This document shows, in pieces, positions 1 through 11,574 of a DNA stretch of 64,000 nt (within the stretch, counting starts at the first letter, position 1; each line of letters begins with the position of its first letter). The DNA lies in contig NC_009901.1 of the NCBI RefSeq assembly GCF_000018285.1, positions 247,001 to 311,000 on the forward strand, in the 5' to 3' direction. The position numbers and the translations under genes are program-made. This stretch comes from Shewanella pealeana ATCC 700345. GTDB taxonomy: Bacteria; Pseudomonadota; Gammaproteobacteria; Enterobacterales; Shewanellaceae. A model generated the notes under the pieces. That model did not search any database. It saw only the letters and a program-made list of their open reading frames with translations, and was not told where the DNA came from.

Positions 1-1420
<1,420 letters not shown>

Positions 1421-1551
1421 ACAACCCTAATGGGTTTTATGAGTTAACTATGTTTCTTGTAGAAACCAGAATTAGAAAACACTTAATGTGTGTTCGAACT
1501 CAATTTATTAAGACTTGCATAGCGAGTCCAGCTTTCTAAATTTACCAAATT

Positions 1552-1671
1552 TGTCTGGAAACCATAGAGTTGTGGCACCACCTGAATCCATTCCGAACTC
1601 AGAAGTGAAACGCAATATCGCCGATGGTAGTGTGGGGTCTCCCCATGTGAGAGTAGGTCATTTCCAGGCGC
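1552..1671 (+). rRNA. rrf: 5S ribosomal RNA, first copy
   Basis: A 120-nt 5S gene lies about 130 nt after the 23S 3' end. It has the conserved CCGAACTCAGAAGTGAAAC and GATGGTAGTGTGGGG blocks, and its ends (TGTCTGGAAA / TTTCCAGGCG) pair to form helix I. The second copy at 1829 is identical across its whole length, which suggests a recent duplication or gene conversion. Ends were set by homology to E. coli 5S. Confidence 0.97.
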
Positions 1672-1737
1672 TAAATTATGCTCGCAAGAGCAATATTTAT
1701 TCGCAATTAGATGTAAGACGAATAAATATAGAGTTTT

Positions 1738-1813
<76 letters not shown>

Positions 1814-1828
1814 TTATTTAAAAGAATT

Positions 1829-1948
1829 TGTCTGGAAACCATAGAGTTGTGGCACCACCTGAATCCATTCCGAACTCAGAAGTGAAACGCAATATCGCCG
1901 ATGGTAGTGTGGGGTCTCCCCATGTGAGAGTAGGTCATTTCCAGGCGC
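1829..1948 (+). rRNA. rrf: 5S ribosomal RNA, second copy
   Basis: A 120-nt repeat of the 5S gene at 1552, identical to it, including a few bases on each side (TT before and CTAAATTAT after). It is the last structural RNA of the operon and is followed by the rrn terminator. Confidence 0.97.
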
Positions 1949-1976
1949 TAAATTATTCTCGAAAGAGAAGCGATAA

Positions 1977-2005
1977 AGCCCGTTGCTAATGCAACGGGCT
2001 TTTTT
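1977..2005 (+). terminator. rrn operon terminator
   Basis: A perfect 10-bp stem AGCCCGTTGC / GCAACGGGCT with loop TAAT is followed by a run of Ts. This is a strong Rho-independent terminator 28 nt after the second 5S gene. Confidence 0.92.
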
Positions 2006-2150
2006 CGTATATGCGCTGATCAAATTGTTCCAGACAATTTAAGGCACTTCCTATAATCATTTAGTCATTCAAAAAGACACTTCTTCCACAGGTAATAGGG
2101 AGAAATAGCATTGATGTGTTTCAGGTATCTGCTAGTTCTAAGTCTCCTTA

Positions 2151-2419
2151 TAATACCAATCAGTATAAGAAGTTGATCTACTCAGAGCGTTTTTGGCAAA
2201 CTAATTCAAGGCGAATAACTGAAAGAATGGTTGCTCCCTTATGAAGTTATTCAACGCAGAAGTAGGCAGCCAAAAACGCTCCAGAATGGCGAGTTTTAGC
2301 GGCTCTGATACTGCGTTAACGAGCTTAAGCGTAGAATAACTATGCTCTTCACTCGTTGCCTTGTCTCAGTGCCGCTAAACTCTCGCTGAGCGACCAAATC
2401 TTTATACTGATTGGTATAA
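2151..2419. repeat. MITE-like palindromic element, about 270 bp, non-coding
   Basis: The element is bounded by inverted ends: ATACCAATCAGTATAA near 2153 and its complement TTATACTGATTGGTAT near 2402. Inside are two separate imperfect hairpins. The left is closed by AGCGTTTTTGGC (2185-2196) and GCCAAAAACGCT (2269-2280), with a second pair GAATAACT/AGTTATTC inside it. The right runs from about 2288 to 2386 and is closed by GCGAGTTTTAGCGGC and GCCGCTAAACTCTCGC. There is no ORF of useful size. The ends resemble a palindromic repeat I associate with Shewanella genomes, which is recognition rather than a search. No clear target duplication was found. Confidence 0.75.
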
Positions 2420-2649
2420 CCCTCATTTGGCTTACTATGTATCAGTCTTCTTATAGGCTGAAGTCATCTTAAGTATTCTTCCATTTGGTACCATTAGCAT
2501 ACTGATTTTTCTAGCTGATTTTCGGAACTTGTCTTTGCTGTACCGTAAAAGCATCTCCAAACTAATTGATGAAAATATCATAAGTGCGTATTGCTATTCG
2601 GGCTTAGCTTTCATAGTTTAGCTTCAATGGAGACACTAAGGATTATGAA
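2420..2649. other. Intergenic region upstream of cinA
   Basis: Apart from the MITE-like element, the gap between the rrn terminator and cinA shows no gene. A weak ribosome binding site (AAGGA, about 2638) precedes the cinA start. No convincing -35/-10 pair was picked out. Confidence 0.4.
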
Positions 2650-3924
2650 ATGAAGCTAGAAATGATTTGTACGGGCGAAGAGGTGTTGGCTGGCCAGATA
2701 GTCGATACAAATGCTGCATGGTTCGGTAATACCATGATGGAACATGGTATCGAGTGTCAAAGGCGTGTGACAGTTGGTGATCGCTTAGAAGATCTCGTCT
2801 CAGTATTTAAAGAACGCAGCCATGAGGCTGATGTGATTTTAGTTAATGGTGGTCTCGGACCGACAAGTGATGATCTCTCTGCTGAAGCGATGTCACTCGC
2901 TAAGGGAGAGGCCTTAGTCGAGAACGAAATTTGGCGAGAGAGGTTGGAAAATTGGTTTACCCGTAACGGCCGAGTAATGGCGCTGAGTAATCTTAAGCAA
3001 GCTATGTTACCTGAGTCAGCCATTATGATAGATAATCCTGTTGGGACGGCTTGTGGTTTCGCTGTAAAACTCAATCGTGCATGGTTATTTTTTACCCCTG
3101 GCGTCCCATTTGAATTTAAACAGATGGTCTATGAACAGTTTATACCTTTCGTTAAGCAGCGATTTGATATTGCAGGTGATGTAGCGCTAAGGAAGCTCCT
3201 AACCTTAGGTCAAGGAGAATCATCGCTTGCAGATACGCTCGAGCAGATAGATTTGCCTAGTGGGATTACCATAGGTTACCGCTCTTTTATGCCGCATATA
3301 GAGATAAAGCTATTCGCTCGTGGTGTAGGAGCAATTGCTCAGCTTGACAGACTCGAAGCGCAAATAAGATTTCTACTGGGCAATGCTATCGTTGCTTGTG
3401 ATAGGAAAAGCTTAGCTGAAGAGATCCACTCTCTAATGGTAAATTCTGGGCTAAGCCTCAGTACCGCGGAGTCTTGTACCGGTGGCATGATAGCAAGTCA
3501 ACTGATCGACCTCTCTGGGAGTTCATCCTATTTAGATCAAGGTTTAGTGACTTATAGTAATGAGTCTAAGGTTCGAGTATTAGGTGTTAAGCCTGAGACA
3601 TTAGACGATCACGGGGCAGTCTCTATCGCTACTGTAGAAGAGATGGCTAAGGGAGTAAGATCAATTCTTAATAGTGACTTTGCGCTAGCGACAAGTGGCA
3701 TAGCAGGCCCTACAGGTGGTACTGATGATAAGCCTGTTGGCACGGTTGCCATTGCTCTAGCGACGAAAGGGGGTGTTTATAGTCAGATGATTAAGCTACC
3801 TCGACGTTCTCGCGAATTAGTGCGTAGTTTAAGTACTGCCGTCGCATTCGATATGTTAAGAAGAGAGCTGTTAGGTGAGGCGGTTATCGTCGATTATGGT
3901 TCGATTGGCCGTTTCCAAAAATAA
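2650..3924 (+). CDS. cinA: CinA-family protein, nicotinamide-nucleotide amidohydrolase
   Basis: This 424-aa protein has the full two-domain CinA layout. An N-terminal molybdopterin-binding-like domain (about 1-170) carries the family motifs [18 protein letters not shown] and [12 protein letters not shown]-terminal PncC domain (about 255-415) has the motifs STAESCTGG and [18 protein letters not shown]. PncC enzymes deamidate nicotinamide mononucleotide to nicotinate mononucleotide in pyridine-nucleotide recycling. The N-terminal domain has ADP-ribose pyrophosphatase activity in some homologues. The start is ATG at 2650 with AAGGA 8 nt upstream. The gene stands alone and is closed by a hairpin terminator. 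The CinA name comes from competence genes, but nothing here suggests a role in DNA uptake. Confidence 0.93.
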   Translation: MKLEMICTGEEVLAGQIVDTNAAWFGNTMMEHGIECQRRVTVGDRLEDLVSVFKERSHEADVILVNGGLGPTSDDLSAEAMSLAKGEALVENEIWRERLENWFTRNGRVMALSNLKQAMLPESAIMIDNPVGTACGFAVKLNRAWLFFTPGVPFEFKQMVYEQFIPFVKQRFDIAGDVALRKLLTLGQGESSLADTLEQIDLPSGITIGYRSFMPHIEIKLFARGVGAIAQLDRLEAQIRFLLGNAIVACDRKSLAEEIHSLMVNSGLSLSTAESCTGGMIASQLIDLSGSSSYLDQGLVTYSNESKVRVLGVKPETLDDHGAVSIATVEEMAKGVRSILNSDFALATSGIAGPTGGTDDKPVGTVAIALATKGGVYSQMIKLPRRSRELVRSLSTAVAFDMLRRELLGEAVIVDYGSIGRFQK

Positions 3925-3936
3925 TGCATTTAGAAT

Positions 3937-3969
3937 AAAAAGGCAGTATCAAGTGATACTGCCTTTTTG
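3937..3969. terminator. Bidirectional terminator between cinA and the DUF1439 gene
   Basis: The stem AAAAAGGCAGTATC / GATACTGCCTTTTT with loop AAGT carries A and T runs on its two sides. It can therefore end cinA on the plus strand and the convergent lipoprotein gene on the minus strand. Confidence 0.9.
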
Positions 3970-4000
3970 GTTTATGATGTCTAATCCGCAGAGAAGTTAA

Positions 4001-4543
4001 CTATTCTTCGAATATCAGTACTAGTTTGCCGGGCTTAACTTCAATTCGCTTTGTTATGTCGGCAATCAATGCCTGATTAGACTCTTTGGTATCGAGTACA
4101 TACACAGGTTGAGTTTCTAGAAACTGTGTTAAGAAGCGCATTAACTCAGGGGCGATTGAGCCAATGGCTTTCTCTATGTCCTGAGGTTTAGATTCAACTT
4201 TAACTAACTGCAGATTTCGTAGATGAACACTGTTATCAGTTGCGTCGTACCAAGGCTCTGCTTCAAACTCAGTGACTAGATTTGCGTTTATCGGCATCAA
4301 TGGGTTTCTCACATTGACGATAGTAACCGCAGATACTGCCATGGTATCTGGCTTTTCGCCTAATGTGACCTTGATGTCGTTTACGTGCAGCTCAACGCCA
4401 AAGATTTTATTACCTTGCTTTACTTCAAAGTGCATCTCATCGTTAAGATAAGTTTCTAGCTCTTTTTCAGTGATGCTGTATTGACTGACACAGCCTGTCA
4501 ATAACAGCAAGGCGCTAGTAAGCGCCACTTTTAGTAGCTTCAT
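4001..4543 (-). CDS. DUF1439 (YceB-like) lipoprotein
   Basis: This is a 180-aa predicted lipoprotein. The signal peptide [18 protein letters not shown] ends in the lipobox LLTGC, with the acylated Cys at residue 18. The rest resembles the DUF1439 family of E. coli YceB: a short helix, then alternating beta strands including DIKVTLGEKPDTMAVSAV. The molecular role of the family is not established. Its start codon overlaps the ppc stop by one base (TAATG), so it is the second gene of a ppc operon. A serine at position +2 predicts outer-membrane sorting. Confidence 0.8.
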   Translation of the reverse strand: MKLLKVALTSALLLLTGCVSQYSITEKELETYLNDEMHFEVKQGNKIFGVELHVNDIKVTLGEKPDTMAVSAVTIVNVRNPLMPINANLVTEFEAEPWYDATDNSVHLRNLQLVKVESKPQDIEKAIGSIAPELMRFLTQFLETQPVYVLDTKESNQALIADITKRIEVKPGKLVLIFEE

Positions 4544-7179
4544 TAACCTGTATTTCTCATTCCTGCGGCAACGCCCGCTATGGTTAACATCAATGCCAGC
4601 TCAACATTTTGAGAAGATTGCTCCTCTCTACGTGTTCTTGCTAGCAGCTCAGCCTGCAGGAAGTTTAGCGGATCAATATAAGGGTTTCTAAGTTCGACAG
4701 ACTCACGATTCCAAGGGGTATGTGCCATCAAGCTTTCTGCCTGTGTCAGCTCAAGTACGGCTTCTACTCCAGTCGCTAACCGCTCTCTAAGCTGTACGCC
4801 TAGGTGATGTAGCTCAGAAGGAACTAAGCTAGTTTCATAGAACTTAGACAAGTTAGGCTCAGCTTTGGCGTAAACCATCTCTAGCATTGAAATGCGGGTC
4901 TTAAAGAATGGCCAGTGTTTCTCCATCTCCTGTAGCAGAGCTAAGTCTCCTCGCTCCGATGCCGCTTTGAGCGCTTCGCCAGCACCTAACCATGCGGGAA
5001 GCATCAAACGGTTTTGTGACCAAGCGAAGATCCATGGGATGGCGCGAAGGCTCTCAATGCCGCCGTCGACTCGGCGTTTTGCCGGGCGACTACCTAGTGG
5101 TAGTTTTCCTAGCTCAATTTCCGGTGTAGCGGCACGGAAGTAAGACACGAAGTCAGGCTCTTCACGCACTATGGCTCGATAAGCGACTACCGACTCGTCT
5201 GCAAGCTGCTGCATACATTGACGCCATTCTGGCTTAGGCTCTGGTGGCGGTAATAGTGTCGCCTCCATGACTGCCGAGGTGTATAGCGCCAGACTCTGCA
5301 CTGCAAGTTTCGGTAAGCCAAACTTAAAGCGGATCATTTCACCTTGTTCAGTGACTCGAATGCGACCATCTACAGAACCTGGAGGCTGAGACAAGATCGC
5401 TTGATGAGCTGGTCCACCTCCACGGCCAATTGTGCCGCCACGACCATGGAAGAGGGTAAGTTTGATATTTGCTTCTTGGCTGATGGCGACTAGTTTTTCT
5501 TGTGCAGTGTATTGCGCCCAAGCGGCAGCCATTACACCTGCATCTTTAGCCGAGTCAGAATAGCCAATCATGACCTCTTGAATACCTTTGGTGTAACCTC
5601 GGTACCAATCGATAGCAAACAATGCCGACATACAGTTAGATGCATTGTTTAAATCATCTAAGGTTTCAAACAAAGGCACTACGCGAATTGGGTGTGGACA
5701 GCCAGTTTCTTTCAGCAGGAGTAGAACCGCTAATACATCTGATGGCTGGCTGGCCATCGAAATAACATAAGAGCCCATAGCGCGAGCTGGCTGGCTGGCA
5801 ACCAATCGGCAAGTTTTCACTACTTCTTCAACTTCTGCTGAAGCTTGCCAATTTGCAGGAATTAACGGACGCTTACTTGAAAGTTCACGTAGTAAGAATG
5901 ACTGCTTTTCGCTTTCATCCCAGTGAGCATAATCGCCCATGCCTAAATAGCGAGTCAGTTCGGCAATCACATCGGCATGGCGCTGAGCGTCTTGTCGCAC
6001 ATCCAGTCTCAGCATATGAATACCAAAACAGGCAATACGACGAAGCATATCAAGCAGTAAGCCGTTAGCAATTAGGCTCATTCCTTGGTCGCATAGACTC
6101 TTATAAAGCATCATTAACGGATCTTTTAGATCGCTTTCATGCCAAATAATATCTTTTGGATTAACGTCTGGTTGATGCCCTTCAAGCTTTTCATTTAGGT
6201 AATCGATCGTCGCTCTAAGTTTTTTACGCAGATCTCTAAGTACATCACGATATGGCTCATTACTGTTATTACAGTAAGCCAATAATTCTTCATTGGCGCC
6301 TTCCATTGAGAGTTCGTTTACCAGCAAGACTACATCTTTTAGGTATAAACGCGCTGCAGTATGACGGTTTCGGTCAAGCACCTCTTGCGTGACGGTCGAA
6401 GTGACAAATGGATTACCATCACGGTCTCCGCCCATCCAGCTAGAGAACCTTACCGGTGCTATATCGATAGGAAGCTGGGTATTGGTGCGCTCTTCGACTT
6501 GCTGATTAAGTTGTCTAAGAAAATCTGGAATAGCTTGCCATAGAGAGGCTTCAATTGTACTTAATCCCCAACGCGCTTCATCTACAGGGGTTGGGCGTTC
6601 GTTACGGATCTCATTGGTATGCCAAATTTGAGCGATTAGCTGACGTAGTCGTAAGTGGTGTTGCTTTTTTTCTTGCTCAGTCAGTTGGGTATTCTCTAAA
6701 GCGGTTAGAGAATCAATTACCGCCGAGTACTTTTGAATAAGAGTACGACGAGAGATCTCAGTAGGATGGGCTGTTAGTACAAGATCGATATCGAGAGTCT
6801 TAAGGCAAGCGAGTACTTTTTCTTGATCAATTTTGCCGCCTAGCATCCGGCCAAGTAGTTGTTCTACCGGATCGGGGACGCAAACTAATTCATCGCAATT
6901 ACGGCTAATTGTATGGAACTGCTCTGCGATATTGGCAAGGTTTAGAAACTGGTTAAAAGCTTTAGCAAAAGGAACTAGCTCGTCGTCGCTTAAAGAGGAA
7001 AGCAAAGTCAGCATCTCTTCACGAGAGGCGTCATCACCTTGGCGTGAGCTTTTGGCAAGATGACGGATTTGTTCAATTTTTTCCAGGAAAGTATCATCGA
7101 GATCGGTGCGGATTGTGTCACCTAAAATTTGCCCTAAGGTCCCAACGTTTGACCTTAGCGAGGCATACATGTCTACCAT
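4543..7179 (-). CDS. ppc: Phosphoenolpyruvate carboxylase
   Basis: This 878-aa cytoplasmic enzyme carboxylates PEP to oxaloacetate and refills the TCA cycle. Length and motifs match the bacterial family: catalytic His138 in VLTAHPTE (same number as E. coli), the mobile loop [17 protein letters not shown] around residue 580, and the conserved C-terminus MRNTG, whose Asn takes part in aspartate inhibition in E. coli. The ATG at 7179 has GGAG 5 nt upstream. An alternative start three codons in ([10 protein letters not shown]) fits the family N-terminus equally well. It is co-transcribed with the DUF1439 lipoprotein gene. Confidence 0.98.
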
Positions 7180-7346
7180 ACGTGCTCCATATCGGTAAGC
7201 TAATCGATCACAATACCTAGCAGTGTAACGCTAGGCAATGGTCGAGATTAAAATATCGTGCTTGAACAGGCTTTATACCACTTTTTGAGTATTTCATCTT
7301 TAAGGATATATTAAATTTTTCCCTTAAATACGCGAAAAATAGAGGT

Positions 7347-8498
7347 TTATTTTATACAAGCATGATAAATCAGCTTTTTTAATAGTTCTTTTGTGCGATT
7401 AATATAATTAAGCTCCAAAAATTCATCCGGTTGATGAGCCTGTTCGATACTGCCAGGGCCAAGCACTAGTGTCTGACAACCTAATTGACTGATATAGGGG
7501 GCTTCAGTTGCATAGTTCACCACTTCGGGCTGGCTATCGCTGAGCTTAGCGACGAGTTGTGTCCAGCTGCCCTCTTTATTATCGGCAAAAGGTTCTGAGC
7601 CCGGGTAGAGGGGGGCTACGTGAATACTTCCGGGATATTGGCTACATATTGGTTCGAGATAGTTGGCAACCATCAACTCTAAATCTTGCAATGCCAATCC
7701 AGGGATTGGACGAAGGTCGATATGAAGATCGCAACAACCACAGATCCGATTGGCAGCATCACCACCGTGGATATGACCGAAATTCATTGTTGGGTAGGGC
7801 ACACTAAAGGCATCTTCTCGATAATTATTGGCTAAGTGCTGTTTGAGTTTTAGCAGCTGGCCAGTCACTAAGTGCATCACTTCGATAGCATTGAGGCCTT
7901 TTGCGGGATCTGATGAGTGACCGCTACGGCCGGTTACTCGAATCCCTTGGGTTAAATGGCCCTTATGCATATAGACAGGTTTTAAGCTGGTGGGCTCACC
8001 TATGATGGCGTAGTCAGGCGCAATGGACTTCTCTGCTGCAAAGGCTTTAGCACCATTCATGGTCGTTTCTTCATCTGCGCTAGCAAGGATATGCAGCGGA
8101 CGTTGAAATTTATCCATCGGTAACTCTTTTAGCGCTTCGAGTACCAAAGCAAAAAATCCTTTCATGTCGCAGGTACCTAAACCGTACCAGCGGTTATTCT
8201 TTTCAGTTAACAAAAATGGGTCTTGGCTCCAGCGTCCTTCATCGAAGGGCACTGTATCCGTGTGCCCAGCCAATAGTAAGCCTCCCTGTCCTTGACCAAA
8301 TGAAGCGACTAAATTGTGCTTATTACGCGTATTGGCAACTGGCACAGATTGGCACTGCATACCTAAATCACTAAACCAAGTATGCAATAGTTCGATGACA
8401 GCTATGTTGCTGGTATCCAACTCGGCTTCGAGGGCGCTAATAGAAGGCGCCGCGATAAGCTGGCTAAAGCTACTCTTTATCTCTGGAAGTGTCTTCAT
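7347..8498 (-). CDS. argE: Acetylornithine deacetylase
   Basis: This 383-aa M20-family metalloenzyme hydrolyses N2-acetylornithine to ornithine, the linear-pathway step of arginine synthesis. Metal and catalytic residues are visible: His79 and Asp81 in AGHTDTV, Asp111 in GTCDMKGF, and Glu143/Glu144 in ADEETTMNG. A TTG one codon upstream is in frame, but the ATG at 8498 is the better start. The ribosome binding site is weak. The gene is divergent from argCBFGH and its start lies 10 nt from the tandem ARG boxes, so ArgR probably controls both directions. Confidence 0.96.
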   Translation of the reverse strand: MKTLPEIKSSFSQLIAAPSISALEAELDTSNIAVIELLHTWFSDLGMQCQSVPVANTRNKHNLVASFGQGQGGLLLAGHTDTVPFDEGRWSQDPFLLTEKNNRWYGLGTCDMKGFFALVLEALKELPMDKFQRPLHILASADEETTMNGAKAFAAEKSIAPDYAIIGEPTSLKPVYMHKGHLTQGIRVTGRSGHSSDPAKGLNAIEVMHLVTGQLLKLKQHLANNYREDAFSVPYPTMNFGHIHGGDAANRICGCCDLHIDLRPIPGLALQDLELMVANYLEPICSQYPGSIHVAPLYPGSEPFADNKEGSWTQLVAKLSDSQPEVVNYATEAPYISQLGCQTLVLGPGSIEQAHQPDEFLELNYINRTKELLKKLIYHACIK

Positions 8499-8507
8499 CA
8501 AAAAATA

Positions 8508-8546
8508 CCCAAATATATATTCAAATATATTGCATAATTAATTTTG
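8508..8546. promoter_or_regulatory. Tandem ARG boxes (ArgR operator) between argE and argC
   Basis: Two 18-bp sites lie 3 bp apart, the spacing at which one ArgR hexamer contacts two boxes in enterics. Box 1 (8508-8525, CCCAAATATATATTCAAA) and box 2 (8529-8546, ATTGCATAATTAATTTTG) both fit the imperfect palindrome WNTGAATWWWWATTCANW, with substitutions. The pair sits immediately upstream of argE and about 230 nt before argC. No -10/-35 assignment is made. Confidence 0.75.
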
Positions 8547-8773
8547 CGTGTTAGTCTATCAAACAGCTAAGGCAACTACCACATTTCAATGGTCTGATTC
8601 ATGAGAGTAAATATGTTTAATCTGGTTAAAACAATAGTAATTAAGGTTATTTATACCCACTTCCTGCGACGATAATCTTGTCATTAAATGGTGTTCAGCC
8701 AGGGCTTTAGTTGTGCCCACTCTTTTTTGTTTTGTCATCTAAATTCAAGATTAAGGTTTTAAAGTCATAGACT

Positions 8774-9763
8774 ATGAAGAATATAGCCATTATTGGCGCC
8801 AGTGGGTACACCGGCGCACAGATCACCTCTCTTATAAATGCCGAAGCGAATTTATCAATTCAAGGCCTTTATGTTTCTGAAAGCAGCCTAGATAAGGGTA
8901 AGCCATTATCTGAGCTCTACCCTGCATATAGCCATATCTCACTGTGCCTTAATCCACTTTCTGAAGATGCAAAGCAAACCATAGTGGCCACTGCTGACGC
9001 CGTGGTGCTTGCGACCGATCATGCTGTGAGTTTGCATCTAGCAGCCTGGTTTTATCAGCAAGGTTTAGCCGTGTTTGATTTGAGTGGCGCTTACCGGTTT
9101 AGCGACGTAGCGCAATACCCTAAGTGGTATGGTTTTACTCATGAATATCCACAAGTATTGGCCGATGCAGTATATGGTCTAGCCGAGTGGAATAGCGATC
9201 AAATAGCAGCGACTAAGATGATAGCCGTACCTGGCTGTTATCCAACGGCATCACTTATAGCATTGAAGCCCCTCTCTCATCTATTAACCGATGTATTGCC
9301 TGTGATTAATGCGGTAAGTGGTGTGACTGGTGCAGGCAGAAAAGCTCAACTACATACAAGCTTTTGTGAGGTGAGCTTAACGCCCTATGGCGTACTCGCC
9401 CATAGGCATCAACCAGAGATTGCGACTCAACTAGGGCAAGAAGTTATCTTCACTCCTCATCTTGGCAACTTTAAGCGTGGGATCTTGGCTACGATTACAG
9501 TCAAGTTGAAGCCTGGCACCACTCTTAGTGATATTCAGCAGGCTTATCAATGTTACGACTCGGCCGAGCTTGTCACGGTAAAACAGAATCAATTCCCTAA
9601 GGTAGATGATGTGGTGCAAACACCTCATTGCCATTTAGGGTGGAAATTTGACGAGCAGACTGGATACCTAGTGGTAGCTAGCGCCATCGATAACTTAATG
9701 AAGGGCGCTGCAAGTCAAGCTCTTCAGTGCATAAAGATTCACTTTGGTGAGTCTGTTAAGTAA
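8774..9763 (+). CDS. argC: N-acetyl-gamma-glutamyl-phosphate reductase
   Basis: This 329-aa enzyme reduces N-acetylglutamyl phosphate to the semialdehyde with NADPH, the third step of arginine synthesis. The N-terminal Rossmann motif is [11 protein letters not shown] (residues 6-16), and the active-site Cys155 is in VPGCYPTAS. Length matches the proteobacterial type 1 ArgC. It is the first gene of argCBFGH, followed after 18 nt by argB. The start is ATG with a poor ribosome binding site. Confidence 0.97.
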   Translation: MKNIAIIGASGYTGAQITSLINAEANLSIQGLYVSESSLDKGKPLSELYPAYSHISLCLNPLSEDAKQTIVATADAVVLATDHAVSLHLAAWFYQQGLAVFDLSGAYRFSDVAQYPKWYGFTHEYPQVLADAVYGLAEWNSDQIAATKMIAVPGCYPTASLIALKPLSHLLTDVLPVINAVSGVTGAGRKAQLHTSFCEVSLTPYGVLAHRHQPEIATQLGQEVIFTPHLGNFKRGILATITVKLKPGTTLSDIQQAYQCYDSAELVTVKQNQFPKVDDVVQTPHCHLGWKFDEQTGYLVVASAIDNLMKGAASQALQCIKIHFGESVK

Positions 9764-9781
9764 CTGGTGTGGAGAATTGAG

Positions 9782-10585
9782 ATGACTCAAACAGATCTAA
9801 ACAACACAGAACAAAAGCCAGTTATGGTGCTTAAGGTCGGCGGGGCTTTACTGCAGTGTGACATGGGTATGTCTCGTTTGATGCAGGCTGCCGCCAAGAT
9901 AATCGCATCAGGTCAGCCGATTATTATGGTGCATGGCGGAGGCTGCTTAGTGGATGAGCAGTTGAAAGCGAATGGCATGATAACTGAAAAACTGGATGGA
10001 TTAAGAGTGACGCCAGAAGCGCAGATCCCTGTCATCGTCGGCGCGTTAGCGGGTACCTCAAATAAGACGCTTCAGGCTGCAGCAATTAAGGCGGGCGTTA
10101 CTTGCTTAGGTATGAGCCTAGCCGATGCTGGCATGATGAACGCCAAGATTAAAGATCCCTTGTTAGGACTGGTGGGGGAAGTGGAGCCTAAAGATGCAAG
10201 CTATTTGGAATTTGTATTAGCAAAGGGCTGGATGCCAATTGTGAGCTCTATTGCCATTAGTGAGCAAGGTGAGATGCTTAATGTGAACGCCGACCAAGCT
10301 GCCACAGCTTTGGCTAAGTTAGTTTCAGGATCTTTAGTTTTGCTATCTGATGTATCTGGTGTGCTCGATGGTAAAGGGCAACTAATTAATAGCTTGAATA
10401 GGGAACAGGTTAATGAATTAACCAAGATAGGTGTTATTGAGAAAGGAATGAAGGTCAAAGTGGAGGCTGCATTGGATGTTGCTGAGTCCATGGGGCAAGC
10501 CGTACAGATCGCCTCTTGGCGTCATGCACATCAGTTAATCGCATTATGCCAGGGTGAAGCCGTTGGCACACAGATCCAACCTTAG
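9782..10585 (+). CDS. argB: Acetylglutamate kinase
   Basis: This 267-aa amino-acid kinase phosphorylates N-acetylglutamate. Visible motifs are VLKVGGALL near the N-terminus, the substrate loop MVHGGGCLVDEQL, MLNVNADQAATALA and LLSDVSGVLDGKG; the C-terminal IASWRHAHQL matches E. coli ArgB closely. The frame is open from a GTG at 9767, but the ATG at 9782 has GGAG 8 nt before it and gives the usual length plus a short N-terminal extension. The stop codon overlaps the ribosome binding site of argF. Confidence 0.97.
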   Translation: MTQTDLNNTEQKPVMVLKVGGALLQCDMGMSRLMQAAAKIIASGQPIIMVHGGGCLVDEQLKANGMITEKLDGLRVTPEAQIPVIVGALAGTSNKTLQAAAIKAGVTCLGMSLADAGMMNAKIKDPLLGLVGEVEPKDASYLEFVLAKGWMPIVSSIAISEQGEMLNVNADQAATALAKLVSGSLVLLSDVSGVLDGKGQLINSLNREQVNELTKIGVIEKGMKVKVEAALDVAESMGQAVQIASWRHAHQLIALCQGEAVGTQIQP

Positions 10586-10597
10586 GAGATAAGTCTT

Positions 10598-11503
10598 ATG
10601 AAACACCTACTATCAATTAAAGATCTCAGCCAGCAGCAATTACTCGACCTATTGGCGTTGGCACAAAACATTAAGGCTAATCCTGCCGAATATAAGCATG
10701 CCTTGGATGGCAAGAGTGTGGTGATGTTATTTGAGAAGCCATCTCTGAGAACTCGGGTGAGTTTTGATATTGGCATTAATAAGCTTGGTGGCCACTGCTT
10801 ATATCTAGATCAACAAAATGGCGCCCTAGGTAAGCGTGAGCCGGTGTCAGACTTTGCTGCCAATATTTCTTGTTGGGCTGATGCCATTGTCGCCCGTACA
10901 TTTTTACACTCGACAATAGAAGAGCTAGCAGAGCATGGCACAGTACCGGTTATTAATGCGCTATCGGATCTTTATCACCCTTGCCAAGGTCTAGCGGATT
11001 TTCTGACATTAACCGAGCAATATGGCGATGTGAGCAAGGTGAAATTGGCTTATGTTGGTGATGGCAACAACGTAACTCATTCATTGATGTTTGGCGCAGC
11101 TATCTTAGGTGCACAGTTAACCGTCATCTGTCCTCCTGGCCACTTCCCTGATGGTAAGGTTGTTTGTGAAGCGCAGGAGTTAGCGGCAAAACATGGCGGT
11201 AAGTTAACTCTTAGTTCAGATATCGAAGCGATTGGCGACCATCATGCTATTTACACCGACACCTGGATATCTATGGGCGACTCAGCATCTATGGAAGAGA
11301 TCGAGGCCAAGTTTAAGCCCTATCAAGTGAATGCCGAGTTGATGCAAAAGGCGGGGGCGAAACATTTCATGCATTGCTTACCAGCTTATCGAGAAGTTGA
11401 AGTGACTGCCGAGATAGTTGATGGAGACGGCTCACTCATCTTACATCAGGCCGAAAATAGAATGCATGCTCAAAATGCCGTGCTGGTAACGCTTTTAAGT
11501 TAA
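10598..11503 (+). CDS. argF: Ornithine carbamoyltransferase
   Basis: This 301-aa enzyme makes citrulline from ornithine and carbamoyl phosphate. It has the carbamoyl-phosphate motif S49-L-R-T-R53, HPCQGLADFLT and the ornithine-binding HCLPAYR near the C-terminus. AGGAG overlapping the argB stop drives translation from ATG at 10598. The length (301) is that of the shorter anabolic form rather than the 334-aa E. coli type. Confidence 0.97.
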   Translation: MKHLLSIKDLSQQQLLDLLALAQNIKANPAEYKHALDGKSVVMLFEKPSLRTRVSFDIGINKLGGHCLYLDQQNGALGKREPVSDFAANISCWADAIVARTFLHSTIEELAEHGTVPVINALSDLYHPCQGLADFLTLTEQYGDVSKVKLAYVGDGNNVTHSLMFGAAILGAQLTVICPPGHFPDGKVVCEAQELAAKHGGKLTLSSDIEAIGDHHAIYTDTWISMGDSASMEEIEAKFKPYQVNAELMQKAGAKHFMHCLPAYREVEVTAEIVDGDGSLILHQAENRMHAQNAVLVTLLS

Positions 11504-11574
11504 TTACTTTTTGAAAAATAACTATCAATCTGCATTGGCAGATCGACATAAAAAACAGTTAGTAGGAAATTAAG

